Positions 29,729 through 39,722 of a DNA stretch of 64,000 bases are shown one piece after another (the stretch's first letter is position 1; every line of letters starts with the position of its first letter). The stretch spans positions 20,203 through 84,202 of the forward strand of contig NZ_BAJW01000004.1 of assembly GCF_000613905.1 (NCBI RefSeq), written 5' to 3'. Position numbers and translations under genes: made by a program. The stretch is from Acetobacter persici JCM 25330 (GTDB lineage: Bacteria; Pseudomonadota; Alphaproteobacteria; Acetobacterales; Acetobacteraceae). The notes under the pieces were generated by a model. It worked only from the letters and a program-made list of their open reading frames with translations, was not told the origin of the DNA and did not search any database.

Positions 29729-29824
29729 TTAAGGGACGTTTTAAGGCGCGATTAGAGGCGTTTTAATATCGGCCAGCGTGTATGTTTTTGGGTTCCAAAT
29801 TATCTGGCTGATGGTTCCAAATCA

Positions 29825-30154
29825 TGCGGCCCGCTACAGCGTGAACTGGCAGCCGCGCAAAACGCGGAAGAGGAAATTGGCACTTTTACCGTGCCGCATG
29901 ATCATCCGTGTCTGGCAGGCCACTTTCCGGGGCAGCCGGTTGTGCCCGGTGTTCTGCTGCTGGAAGCAGCCTGCGCCTTGCTGAGTGAACCACGCTTTGA
30001 CTGTGACATGGTCAAGTTTCTGCACCCTGTTCTGCCAGAACAGCCCGTGGTGTTTTCCATGCGGCAGGCGGGAGACTCCCTGCGCCTGACGGGCCGTTGT
30101 CTGGGGAATGTCGTGCTGCGTGCGGTGCTCAGGGCGCGTCCCGTTGAAGGCTGA
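29825..30154 (+). pseudogene. 3-hydroxyacyl-ACP dehydratase of the APE-type cluster, 5' end cut by the mini-Mu
   Basis: Hotdog-fold FabA/FabZ-like dehydratase (ApeI position). The frame is open back into the prophage end without a start codon: it reads QRELAAAQNAEEEIG, then the active-site segment VPHDHPCLAGHFPGQPVVPG and VLLLEAACALLSEP, so the catalytic His and Glu remain. The insertion lies within the first few codons. Only GTG 29891 could start translation, and this removes the first strand. The gene may therefore be inactive or weakly translated. It is followed by the acyltransferase with overlap. Confidence 0.65.
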
Positions 30155-31045
30155 GACCGATCATCGATGGGTGGTGCCGGAACGCGGGAACCGTGCGGCC
30201 ATGGCGCTGGCAATCTGGCTGGCAAAGCGCCTTGGCTGGCGGCGTCTGCGGGTTTTGCTCTGGCCCATAACCTTCTATTTTTTTCTCTGCCATGCCAGGG
30301 CACGCCGGGCATCCCGCATTTATCTGTCCCGTATTTTGCGGGAAAGGGCGGGGAACCGGCAGGTGGTGCGGCACTTTCACAGTTTCGCTCAGGCCGTTCT
30401 GGACAGACTATTTTTTCTGATGGCTCCCCAGACCATGCCCGCCGTCCGTTGCACCGGCCGGGAGGTCTTTCTGCGGGCGATGGAGCGCGGGCAGGGGTGT
30501 CTTTTGCTGGGCGCCATATCGGGTCTTTCGAGGCACTGCGTTCTCTGGGGCGTGAACATGCCATTACTCTGAAAATGGTGATGTACCGCTCCAATCTTGG
30601 CGGGGCCACGCAGGTTCTGGAAGCACTGGACCCGTCTTATCAGAACACCATCATCCCCATAGGCCAACCGGATACCATGCTGCGGGTGGCGGAAAGTCTG
30701 CAACAGGGGCACGTCATTGGTATGCTCGGAGATCGCTCCCCGGCAACGGGGCGCACGGTTACGGTCCCTTTTCTGGGAAAGGCCATTACTCTGCCCGAAG
30801 GCCCGTACCGGCTGGCTCTGGCAACGGGAGCCCCCATCCTTCTTGTGTGTGCCACCCGCGGGCCGGACGGGGCGTACGCGGTCAGGTTTGAACCGTTTGA
30901 GGTGACTTACCCTGCCAGCAGAAAAGACCGTTCGCAGTTTATTCAGGACGCAGCAGAACGCTATGCGGACTGGATGCAGGCGGAGTGTCTGAAAGCCCCG
31001 TTTTGCTGGTTTAATTTTTACGACTACTGGAAAGACCTGTCATGA
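30144..31045 (+). CDS. LpxL/HtrB-like acyltransferase of the APE-type cluster (frameshift at 30513)
   Basis: Membrane-associated lysophospholipid-type acyltransferase of ~300 aa. From TTG 30144 the first frame gives KRLGWRRLRVLLWPITFYFF and RGQGCLLLGA. After one added C in the CC at 30513-30514 it continues HIGSFEALRSLGREHAITLK, the family's H-x4-E/D-like motif, then IPIGQPDTMLRVAESLQQGH, MLGDRSPATG and VPFLGKAITLPEGPYRLALA. In aryl-polyene clusters such an enzyme is thought to join the pigment to a membrane lipid. Lipid A acylation is the housekeeping alternative, but the gene is embedded in the polyene operon and overlaps lolA-like by ATGA. Confidence 0.8.
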
Positions 31046-31617
31046 AGCGTCTTGCATTCCTCCTGCTTTGTGGCGGACTTTTTGTAGCTGCGCCGTCTGC
31101 TCGGTGTGAAGATGTCCCGGTTGATCTTGCGGCGCAGATTGTTACGCATCTGGGTAGCGTTCCTGAACGTACGGAGCATTTTCATGAAACACGGGAACTT
31201 GGTGCTCTGACGCATCCGCTGCTGTTCTCCGGGGTGCTGATTTTCCGGCATCCTGATTTTCTGGAAAAAGAAACCCTCTTGCCACAGCCCGAAACACTGG
31301 CAATTGAGGGGGATACCGTCTCAGTGCAGCGCGGCGGTCATGTGCGGCACATCCTTCTGGCGCAAAATCCAGCGCTGGCGCTTCTGGCCACAACACTCCG
31401 CGCGCCGCTGGCGGGGAACATGGCGGCCCTGAGGCAGGCCTACACCGTGTCGGCGCAAGGGGATATGGGGGCATGGACGCTCACCATGACGCCTCTGTCT
31501 GAACAGGCCCATAAAATGGTGCGGCAGGTGGTGCTGGCTGGCCGTAATAATGCCGTAGAAAGCCTTAAAATCCTTCAGGCAAACGGTGACAGACAAACCC
31601 TGATGATAGACCATTGA
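31042..31617 (+). CDS. LolA-like periplasmic carrier of the APE-type cluster
   Basis: Protein of 191 aa with signal peptide MKRLAFLLLCGGLFVAAP, cleaved near SARC. The mature part resembles LolA-related carriers (EHFHETRELGALTHPLLFSG, VLIFRHPDFLEKETL, GDTVSVQRGG), a half-barrel able to bind acyl chains. It probably hands the polyene lipid across the periplasm to the outer membrane, together with the MMPL exporter downstream. Both its start and its stop overlap the neighbouring genes, so it lies in a tightly coupled operon. Confidence 0.78.
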   Translation: MKRLAFLLLCGGLFVAAPSARCEDVPVDLAAQIVTHLGSVPERTEHFHETRELGALTHPLLFSGVLIFRHPDFLEKETLLPQPETLAIEGDTVSVQRGGHVRHILLAQNPALALLATTLRAPLAGNMAALRQAYTVSAQGDMGAWTLTMTPLSEQAHKMVRQVVLAGRNNAVESLKILQANGDRQTLMIDH

Positions 31618-33934
31618 CCCACCCGGCAAGACCTCGTTTTCTGGCAGCAGCTCTAGCGTTTTCCGCTATTCTGGCTGCGGTTGTGTTGTGGGCCATACCG
31701 CTCAGGCTGGATATGGCAGGCTTTCTGCCAAAAGGGCATAATGACGGCACCCGCTTCCTTCTGCGTGAAGTGCAGGAAGGGGTTGCCGGCACGATCGTGA
31801 TGCTGGGGATTGAAGGCGCAACCGAGCCAGAACTGGCACGTCTCAGCCTTGGTATGCAAAAGGCTCTTTCAGGTACTCCGCAGTTTGTCTCTGTCATGAA
31901 TGGCGTGTTTTCCGAGCGGCAGACGCAGGGTCTGCAGGACACTCTGATGGCGCATCGTTACCAGCTTGCGCCGGATGCCTCCGCGCGTGACTTTAGCGCA
32001 GCAGCACTGGGGCAGGCGTTTGAGGACGTGCTTGATGGCCTGAATTCCAGTGCAGGCTCCGTGTTTTCAGATATGCTTCTGCGTGATCCGAAAAAGGCTT
32101 TTCTGAACACAGTTCAGACTTTGGAGCCAGACGTGCAGGTGCGTATGGCGCATGGCGTGTGGTTTGCGTCCGACAGGCCCCGTGCCTTGTTGCTGTTACG
32201 CACTACGGCACCGGGAATGGATCTGCTCAGGCAGAAAGCGGTGCAGCAGACGTTGCAGACCACGTTCGCGGCCCTGCATCCGGGTTCAGCCCGTTTGCTG
32301 ATGAGTGGCCCGTCGGTTTTTGCTGTCAGAAGTGCTACCGGCATGCGGGCGGATATGGACCTTATGGCGTTCTGCTCGGTCCTGATGGTCGCCGGGGTGC
32401 TGTACTGGCGGTTCCGCTCGTTCTGGGTGCTCGCGGCTATCGGGGTGCCGTTTTTCCTGTCCCTCAGCGTTGCCATGATCGTTGTGCGGCTGGTGTTTGG
32501 TACGTGCATGGCATTGCTCTGGGCTTTGGCATGACCATGCTGGGTGTCGCGCTTGATTACCCCGTGCTGCTGATTGGCCACCGTGACAGAGGAGAAGGGC
32601 CAGAAGCGACATTGCAGCGGATAGGCCATAGCCTGCGTCTGGGTGTGACCACCGCCGTTCTGGGGCTGACGGGCATGGTGTTCTGCGGGTTGCCCGGTTT
32701 GGCGCAGTTGGGCACATTTGCCGCTACAGGGCTGGTGGTGGCCGCGTGTGTCACGCTGTCTCTGATGCCACGTCTTGTTGTGGCGGCAGATCTTGCGCCT
32801 TCGGTCAGTGGTCCGTCACCTCAACTGGCGCAGGCAGAAAAACTGCGCCGCTATCGGGTTCTCTGTGCCGTGCCGCTCCTCATAAGTGGCGTGTTGCTCT
32901 GGCAGTATCCGTTGGTGCTGGATACCCGGCTGGCTGCCCTTAGCCCCATACCGGAACAGGCACGCCGAGTAGATGATGCATTACGGCATGAGCTGGGGGT
33001 GCCAGATGCATCGTTAATGCTGGCGGTGTCCGGCGTAAATCCACAGGCCGTTCTGGAGCGCGAGGAAGCCCTGTCAGGCGTGTGGGCGCATTTGCAGCAG
33101 CAGGGCGCACTCTCCGGTGTGCAGGACGCGGCACGCCTGCTGCCCTCCATGCGGACGCAGCGCCTGCGGGCTGAAGCGCTCCCTGCGCCAGCGGTTTTAC
33201 AGAGCGCGATAGAAGAGGCCCGTCACAATCTGCCTTTCAGGCCGGATGCATTCTCCGCTTTTGTGCAGGATGTTGCTGCCGCGCGTAAGTTTGCTCCTCT
33301 GTCCGTGCAGGATATGGCAGGCACTCCGCTGGAAGCCGCCTTGTCCCCTCTGTTGTTTGAGCGTCAGGGCCAGTGGTTCGGTCTGGTCTTCCCGGAGCGT
33401 GTGCATGACCGTGCCGCTATAGAGCACGCCATGGCAAACCAGCCAGACGTAATGGTGGTGGATATGAAGCGGGAAATAGACGGCTTATCCGCCCATTACA
33501 CAGCCCGCACGCTACGCTGGATGATGGCGGGATGCGGTTTGGCTCTGGCTGTTCTGGTCTATGGGTTACGGTCAGTCAGCAGGCTGGTGCGTGTTACGGC
33601 AAGTGTGGGAGCCGCGTTGGTCAGCCTGCTGGGGGTTCTTGCCATAATGGGGCACCCGCTGACGCTAATCCATCTGATCTCGTTGCAATTTGTGCTGGGG
33701 GTCAGCCTTGATTACGCACTCTTTTTCGCGCGGCCCCAACTGGACGACGCCGAACGGGCCCGCACCATGCGCACGTTGCTGACGTGCAATGCCATGACGG
33801 TGCTGACATTTGGCCTGCTGGCGACCTGCAATACCCCCCTGTTGCAGGAAATTGGCAAGACGGTGGCTCTTGGCGTCCTCTTTGCCATGGCCTATGGCTT
33901 TCTGCTGGCGGGGCAACGCCCCAGAACGGGATGA
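31614..33934 (+). CDS. MMPL/RND-type exporter of the APE-type cluster (frameshift near 32504)
   Basis: Large inner-membrane transporter of ~773 aa with two repeats of membrane segments and two periplasmic loops. The TTG start at 31614 overlaps the lolA-like stop. The first frame (to 32534) ends in MIVVRLVFGTC; one added G at TACGTGC gives VFGTVHGIALGFGMTMLG, an expected RND helix. The second repeat ends with LISLQFVLGVSLDYALFFA and LLATCNTPLLQEIGKTVALG. MMPL-like proteins are standard in aryl-polyene and other lipid-pigment clusters and probably export the product. Confidence 0.85.
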
Positions 33935-35135
33935 GCAGCACTTTCATGAACCCTCTTGTGCTAACGGCAGGCACGGTTGTCAGTGCCATCGGCAATGGAC
34001 TGTCTGAACAGGGCGCTGCTCTGAAGGCGCGCCGCTCCGGTCTGACTCCCTGTGATTTTTTCGGGATCACGACAGGCTATATTGGCCGTGTTCCGGGTGT
34101 GGAGGACCATGTTCTCACGCGCGGGTCCGGCGAGTTTGTCTGCCGCAATAACGCTCTGGCAGACATGGCCTGCCAGCAGGATGGTTTTGACCACGCAGTG
34201 CAGGAAGCCGTAGCGTTTTACGGGGCAGACCGCATTGCCGTTGTGGTGGGCACATCAACCTCCGGTATTCTGTCTGCCGAAAATGCGTATCAGGAGGTTG
34301 ATCCGCAGACAGGCTTCCCGCCGCCGATATTTCATCAGGCAGGCACACAGGACCTGTTTTCCCTGCCACGTTTCTTGGCCGAACGTCTGGGCACCAAAGG
34401 GCCATTACTGACGGTTTCCAACGCCTGCGCATCGTCATCGCGGGCTTTTGTTGATGCACGGCACTGGCTGGAAGCGGGTGTGTGTGATGCCGTCATTGTC
34501 GGAGGGGCAGATAGTCTGTGCCGCATGACGCTGCGGGGGTTTGCGTCTCTCGGACTGGTGTCTGACGGCCCGACCCGTCCATGTGATGCCGCGCGCGCAG
34601 GCATTTCCATCGGGGAGGGAGCGGGTTTTGTTCTGCTTGAGCGTGCAGGCGCGAGGCCGGAGGCACCCGTTCTGGCGCGGCTGACGGGCTATGGCGTCAG
34701 TAGTGATGGATACCATATGTCCTCCCCGGACCCTGCGGCGCGCGGGGCGGTTATCGCCATGCAGGATGCGCTGAAGCTGGCAAACCTTGCTCCCGGGCAA
34801 ATTGATTACATTAATCTGCACGGCACGGGTACGCTGGTGAATGATGCTATGGAAGATCAGGCCGTCAGTGCTGTCTTTGGTAAAAACGTGCCCTGTTCTT
34901 CCACAAAAGGGTGGACCGGCCACACACTTGGCGCATCCGGTATTATTGAAGCCATGATTAGTATTGGCTGATGCAATCAGGATTGATCCCGGGATGCCTG
35001 AACGTGATGCAGCTTGACCCGGTCTTTCAGAGTGCGGTGCTGACGGATAATCAAAACCGGCCCGTCCGGCGTGTTATGAGCAACGCTTTTGGTTTTGGCG
35101 GCACCAATTGCAGCCTGATATTTGAGGCCGCCTGA
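33931..35135 (+). CDS. Beta-ketoacyl-ACP synthase (ApeO-like; frameshift near 34970)
   Basis: Condensing enzyme of ~400 aa with the thiolase fold. Catalytic residues are the Cys in TVSNACASSSRAFV, the first His in INLHGTGTLVNDAM and the second His in STKGWTGHTLGASG. The C-terminal SNAFGFGGTNCSLIFE is in another frame, joined by adding one C in GGCTGATG near 34970. It starts at ATG 33931, overlapping the exporter stop. It is paired with a chain-length-factor-like gene directly after, as in aryl-polyene KS-CLF heterodimers. Confidence 0.85.
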
Positions 35136-35926
35136 TGCGTGTTGTTGTTCAGGGCGTATCTATCTGGGGGCCGGGTCTTTCCGGGTGGCCGCAGGCGGAA
35201 CGGGTGTTGCGGGGCGAAGAGCCATGGCAGGATGGACCTGTCACGCCGCCGCCTGCCCAGTGCCTTCCGGCAAACGAGCGCCGCAGAAGTGGCGCTCTGA
35301 CACGTCTGGCGCTGGCTCTGGCAGAGGAAGCCTGCCAGCAGGCGGGCTTTCAGCCGTCTGCGCTGCGCGGCGTTTTTGCGTGTTCCAATAGTGATGGCGC
35401 TGTTGTTGATTCCATTCTGTCTGCCATCACGACGGAAGGCGGAGAGGTCTCCCCCACGCAGTTCCATAATTCAGTGCATAATGCTCCGGCCGGATACTGG
35501 ACAATCGGGCATCATACACATGTCCCTGTGGTCGCTCTGGGCTGTTATGACTGGTCTTTTACGCAAGGGCTCCTCAAGGCTGTTGCAGAATGTGTAGTGG
35601 AAAAAACGCCTACGGTGCTGGTAGTTTATGATTTGCCTATTCCGGGCCCGATCGGAAAAGTCCGTATCACGGAAAATCCTTTTGGCTGTGCGTTTGTGCT
35701 GCACCCAGACATAAACCAGCAGGGCATCTGTCACCTTGATATCCGCTATGATGCTGCCTTTGCACAGCATGATCACGTAGCACATCCTGATCTGGTAAAA
35801 CTGATGCACACCAACCCGGCGGCTATGGCGTTACCCCTGCTGGAAAAAATTGCCACTGGAGAAGAAGGCTGCGTAAAAATGGCCTGTTTGCCCGGCACAC
35901 TTTCAGCCACAGTCAAACCATGCTGA
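35135..35926 (+). CDS. Ketosynthase-like chain-length factor (ApeC-like)
   Basis: Protein of 263 aa related to the N-terminal part of ketosynthases (Ketoacyl-synt_2 family) but without an active-site Cys in the usual nucleophile setting. Recognisable parts are LTRLALALAEEACQQAGFQP, GVFACSNSDGAVVDSILS and QFHNSVHNAPAGYWTIG. Such inactive partners dimerise with the true ketosynthase and set the number of extensions. The start overlaps the KS stop by one base and its end overlaps the dehydratase start. Confidence 0.8.
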   Translation: MRVVVQGVSIWGPGLSGWPQAERVLRGEEPWQDGPVTPPPAQCLPANERRRSGALTRLALALAEEACQQAGFQPSALRGVFACSNSDGAVVDSILSAITTEGGEVSPTQFHNSVHNAPAGYWTIGHHTHVPVVALGCYDWSFTQGLLKAVAECVVEKTPTVLVVYDLPIPGPIGKVRITENPFGCAFVLHPDINQQGICHLDIRYDAAFAQHDHVAHPDLVKLMHTNPAAMALPLLEKIATGEEGCVKMACLPGTLSATVKPC

Positions 35927-36374
35927 GCAGAGAAGATATCTTAAAACATATTCCGCATCAGGGAAAAAGCTGTCTGCTGGATACATGCGAAACATGGACT
36001 GATGATACACTGACAGCCCACACCTCAGCCCATCTGCGTGACGATAATCCTTTACGCTATCAGGGCAGGCTGGGGATTATTGTCGGGGCGGAAATGGCCA
36101 TGCAGGCAGCGGCGTTACATGGTGCATTAACGGGGGATCAGACTGCAAAAGCCCGCGGCTATCTGGCGTCCTGCGGGATCTGGTGTCTGCGAGTGACCGT
36201 CTCGACCGGGCTGAATACGGTTTTCTCAGGATTGTTGTCCAGCGGGAACAGCATGACGTTGCTGGTATGGTCTATGGTTTTTCTGTCAGAAGCCAGCATG
36301 GGGCTGCATTGCTAAAGGGGCGGGGTATGGTGATGTTCCGGGCTAGAATGCCAGTGAATGAGGCACCGGCATGA
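35920..36374 (+). CDS. Hotdog dehydratase (ApeP-like; frameshift near 36170)
   Basis: Beta-hydroxyacyl-ACP dehydratase of ~150 aa. The opening IPHQGKSCLLDTCETW is the ApeP/FabZ-like start of the hotdog fold, with the His in PHQG. The sequence GIIVGAEMAMQAAALHGAL forms the central helix. The frame is lost at TCCTGCGGG near 36170; adding one C gives ASLRDLVSASDRLDRAEYG and runs to TGA 36372. That stop overlaps the next start by ATGA. It is the second dehydratase of the cluster; aryl-polyene systems use an ApeI-ApeP pair, of which ApeI is damaged here. Confidence 0.8.
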
Positions 36375-37090
36375 AACGTGCACTCGTGACCGGCGGAACA
36401 AGCCCTCTTGGGCAGGCGATCTGCCAGCAGCTTGTGGCTGATGGCCTGCATGTTATTGTGCACACCCATAGTAATCCAGCCAGAGCCAGCGCTATGGTGG
36501 CAGACTTTACCGCACAAGGCGGCCGTGCAGAAGTCTGGCAGTGTGACCTGAGCTGTTCGGAAAAAACCCGTCAAGGGCTTGATCCTGTTCTGGCGGATGG
36601 CGTGCCGCAGATTATCGTGCATAATGCCGGCACACATGAGGATGCAACTCTGGCCGGCATGAGTGACGCCCAGTGGCATGACGTGATAGGCGTCTCACTG
36701 AATGGGTTTTTCAATGTTGTTCAACCGCTGCTTCTCCCGCTTACGCGCACGCGCTGGGGCCGTATTATTGCGCTCTCTTCCGTTTCCGCGCGTATCGGGA
36801 ACAAGGGGCAGGTTAATTATGCCGCTGCCAAAGCAGGCCTTGAAGGCGCAGTACGGTCTTTAGCGCGGGAGGTGGGGAGTCGCGGTATTACGGTCAATGC
36901 CGTAGCTCCCGGCATTATCGACTCTCCTGCCACAGCCGCAGTCATGACGGCCCGAGATATTGCAGAGCTTGTGCCAGCACGCCGTTCAGGAAAACCACAG
37001 GAAGTGGCAGATCTGATAGCATTTCTGGCGTCTGATAAAGCTGCCTATATTTCCGGGCAGACAATTGGCATCAACGGAGGTATGGCATGA
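36371..37090 (+). CDS. 3-oxoacyl-ACP reductase, FabG-like (ApeQ-like)
   Basis: Intact 239-aa short-chain dehydrogenase. It has the cofactor motif VTGGTSPLGQAI (a variant of TGxxxGxG), NAG in VHNAGTHEDATL, catalytic Ser in ALSSVSARIG and YxxxK in VNYAAAKAGLEG, then the FabG-type VNAVAPGIIDSP and end SGQTIGINGGMA. It reduces beta-ketoacyl-ACP intermediates, supplying the alcohol removed by the dehydratases. The operon overlap (ATGA) exists on both sides. Confidence 0.88.
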   Translation: MKRALVTGGTSPLGQAICQQLVADGLHVIVHTHSNPARASAMVADFTAQGGRAEVWQCDLSCSEKTRQGLDPVLADGVPQIIVHNAGTHEDATLAGMSDAQWHDVIGVSLNGFFNVVQPLLLPLTRTRWGRIIALSSVSARIGNKGQVNYAAAKAGLEGAVRSLAREVGSRGITVNAVAPGIIDSPATAAVMTARDIAELVPARRSGKPQEVADLIAFLASDKAAYISGQTIGINGGMA

Positions 37091-38344
37091 CGCAGGTTCC
37101 CACTCAGTGTGATGTTCTGGTGATCGGCGGTGGCTGCCGGGAGCACGGCCTCTACCTTGCTGGCCCGCAAAGGGCTTTCGGTTGTCATGCTGGAAAAAGA
37201 ACGTCACCCGCGCTTTCATATCGGAGAGTCTCTGCTCCCCTGTAATCTCCCACTTTTGAAAACCCTTGGTGTTCTTGATCAGGTTGAGAAAATTGGCGTT
37301 TTTAAACCCGGTGCTGAATTTGTGTCAGACCGGGGGGAGGGCCGGGTCGCATTTCCGTTCCGTCTGGCTATCAGCCCCAAAGCCCGCCATGCTTATCAGG
37401 TCCGGCGTTCAGAGTTTGATGAAATCCTGTTCCGGAACGCGGCCGCTGCCGGGGTCAAAACTTATGAAAATATGCTTGTTAAAGAAGCTGAATTTTCGAA
37501 AATTGGTCCAGAGAATATTACTGTGCAGGATGAAAACGGCCATTTGCAGGCTATAAAGCCGCGCTTTGTGCTGGATGCATCAGGGCGGGACGGGTTTCTG
37601 GCAAAGCGGTATCACACGCGGATCGCAGATAAAAATAACTCCACCGCTGCCATTTATGCCCATTTTCGCAATGTTCAGCGGCGCGAGCCCGGAATGGAAG
37701 GCTATATCTCCATTCATCTGGTGCCCGATGGATGGTTCTGGATGATCCCGCTGCGTGATAATATCATGAGCGTGGGGTTTGTCGGGGATAAAAATGCCTT
37801 CCAGTCTCACACCGGACCCAAAGCCGATCTGTTCTGGAAAAAGGTAGCCGAAAGCCCCAGTGTGGCGGAACGTCTGGCCCCGGCAGAACAGATTGGTGAC
37901 TTAAGTGCGACGGGTAATTACTCCTACTGTGCTGACCGCAACTGGGGGAATGGCTACTACATAATAGGCGATGCCTTCGCCTTTCTTGATCCTGTGTTTT
38001 CTTCCGGTGTTCTGCTGGCAATGAAAAGCGCTTTCCGCGGCGCCCGTGCCGCGCAGGCGTGGTTGCACAGTCCTGAACAGGGCAGACGTGTGGCGCAGCG
38101 TGAGGAACGCCAGACCCGGGCCGAAATGCGGCGGGTATCCTGGCTTATTTACGGGATTAATGATCCCGCCTTGCGTGAACTCTTTTTGAACCCCAAGAAC
38201 CTTTTTCGGATGCGCGATAGTATTATTTCCCTACTTGCAGGGGATTTTATGGGCCGTTTAAGGGTTCAGGCCCCACTGGCGCTTTTCCGGGCTGCGCTGG
38301 CATTGACCCGGTGGAGAGAGAAGCGTTCTCAGTCAGCATCGTAA
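37087..38344 (+). CDS. FAD-dependent oxidoreductase of the halogenase/geranylgeranyl-reductase type (frameshift near 37131)
   Basis: Flavoprotein of ~420 aa. ATG 37087 begins MTQVPTQCDVLVIGGG; loss of two bases near 37131 separates this from AGSTASTLLARKGLSVVMLE, which together form the Rossmann GxGxxG. Later motifs are HIGESLLPCNLPLL, typical of flavin halogenase-like enzymes, and GDAFAFLDPVFSSGVLLAM. A Lys in a halogenase-type chamber cannot be confirmed by eye, and the WxWxIP halogenase motif is only partly matched (WFWMIPLRDN). Similar genes occur in polyene-pigment clusters. It may hydroxylate, halogenate or desaturate the product. Its 3' end overlaps the convergent lipoprotein gene. Confidence 0.75.
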
Positions 38345-39568
38345 GACCACGCTGAACCAGATTTTGCTGATTTTCAAGCCATACGTAATAGGCGTTATAA
38401 AAAGCCGAAAATCCGGAAGGCTCTTTTTTTAACCACCAGCTTAACGGTCTGCGTTCAGCCGCTATTTTTGCATAGAGCGTCTGATACCAGAGCAGGTTCG
38501 CTTTCAGGTCATGATAGCGGGGCTGGTTAAGGTATCTGTCAAAGGCTTTATGATAATGCCCGAGTAGAGGGTCATCATAAAAAATAAGAGAGAGCTGCGT
38601 GTTGTAAATCTCGTTAGGTGTTTTGACCGGGGTTGAATCCAGAATGACGCCGGGCGTATCGGGCAGCCAGTCCTTTTCCAGAAGGCTTTTGCGTGTCAGT
38701 CCGTCATGATACAGCGCATGCAGGTCGCCAATATCATGGCGTTGTGTCTGATCAAGAAGATTAACGATCTCGTTTTTAGGGACAGGAAACGTCAAAGCCG
38801 CTTTCAGAATAAACTGATGGACTGGCAATTCATGCCAGAAATCTGCGGCAGCGAGGGCATTGTGGGTCAGGTGATTACAGTTGTCCTGCAAGACGTTTGT
38901 TTCAAAAGTCTTCGGGCCATTCTGGTAGAGTGCGTTGCGACCATTCAGGAACGTAATGACCTGCTTTAATTGTTCCTGACTTATCGGGAGCCGTGCACAA
39001 TATCTGGCTCGCCCAAAACTGACAGCATAATCAGTCCCGATTGAAATTTCATATTTCCATTGTTCGTCAGAGACATCCGCCGGTTTACCCTCTGCTGTCC
39101 AGTCCTGAAAGCGGATGGCGGTGTAGAGGTTTCTCTTTTGCGCTTCCTGTTTTGTTGCAGCATAAGCCGTTTGAGTCAGAGCTTCGTCTGGCTTCAGAAG
39201 GCCGTTATAAAAAAAATCCCGGTGCGGAATACCAACCAATTTGCATTTCTGAAGTGGGAGTTCATGCTGATACCTGTTTCTCCATCCGGGCAGGACTTCA
39301 AAACGGGGTAAGAGGATGCGGGGTCAAGGCAGGCACCATGAAGAAAAAGCACGGCGTGCCCTCCGGGGCCACCAGCGATATTCGCTCCATAACCCGGCTT
39401 TTTTGAGATCTGCGAGACAGCACAGAGTTCAACCCATTGCGGGAAGAGACTATTATAGACGTCTTCTTTTTGAAGAGGACCAGGTTTATGGAAATCAGAT
39501 GGCGTGCAAGCCGTAAGAAGCAGGGCACCCAACGCCGGGATAAAAAACTGTTTCAACGTGCCACACAT
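38247..39568 (-). CDS. Lipoprotein with a papain-like (His...Cys) signature, DUF4105-like (frameshift near 39237)
   Basis: Predicted lipoprotein of ~440 aa. ATG 39568 starts MCGTLKQFFIPALGALLLTAC, a lipobox ending at Cys. The mature part has GGPGGHAVLFLHGACLD near residue 60 and VLQDNCNHLTHNALAAADFW near 215. A His strand followed much later by an NC-x-H helix is the order of circularly permuted NlpC/P60-like hydrolases such as DUF4105. The C-terminal half is helical and charged. Two frames join if one T is added to AAATTGG near 39237. It converges with the FAD gene with ~98 bp overlap. Its role in or outside the pigment pathway is unknown. Confidence 0.6.
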
Positions 39569-39722
39569 CGCTCTGACAATCATGGGGGTCCGGGACGATA
39601 ACACTGTTCGCTTGCTGTGGGAAACTGTGCGCCGTTGGTACGGCGGACGACACCTGGTCATGACAGATGCAGACATTCAGGACTGTCTACAACACGTATT
39701 CCTGCAAGATTGATTTTTCATC

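Larger units (their letters stand above)
25621..29824. mobile_element. Internally deleted Mu-like prophage (natural mini-Mu) with both ends
   Basis: The element starts TGTCTGGAACC at 25621 and ends GGTTCCAAATCA at 29824, which are inverted versions of one another and end in 5'-TG/CA-3' as Mu-type transposons do. A second copy of the box lies inside each end: right GGTTCCAAAT at 29791-29800, exactly 22 bp from the terminal copy at 29813-29822, and left TTTGGAACT at 25664-25672. Between the ends are a repressor, a Ner-like activator and a ParB-like protein (the early genes of Mu-like phages), then a cut-off XRE gene and two late genes. The transposase and nearly all head and tail genes are missing. 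The remnant is 4.2 kb. Confidence 0.75.

Noticed and set aside
29902..30609. 235-codon minus-strand open frame over the dehydratase and acyltransferase genes
   Set aside because: It is Arg/Pro/Ala-rich shadow sequence opposite recognised genes.
30144..31045. Lipid A acyltransferase (LpxL) as the function of the acyltransferase
   Set aside because: The family matches, but the gene is coupled to LolA-like, MMPL and polyene synthase genes, so a pigment-lipid role is more likely.
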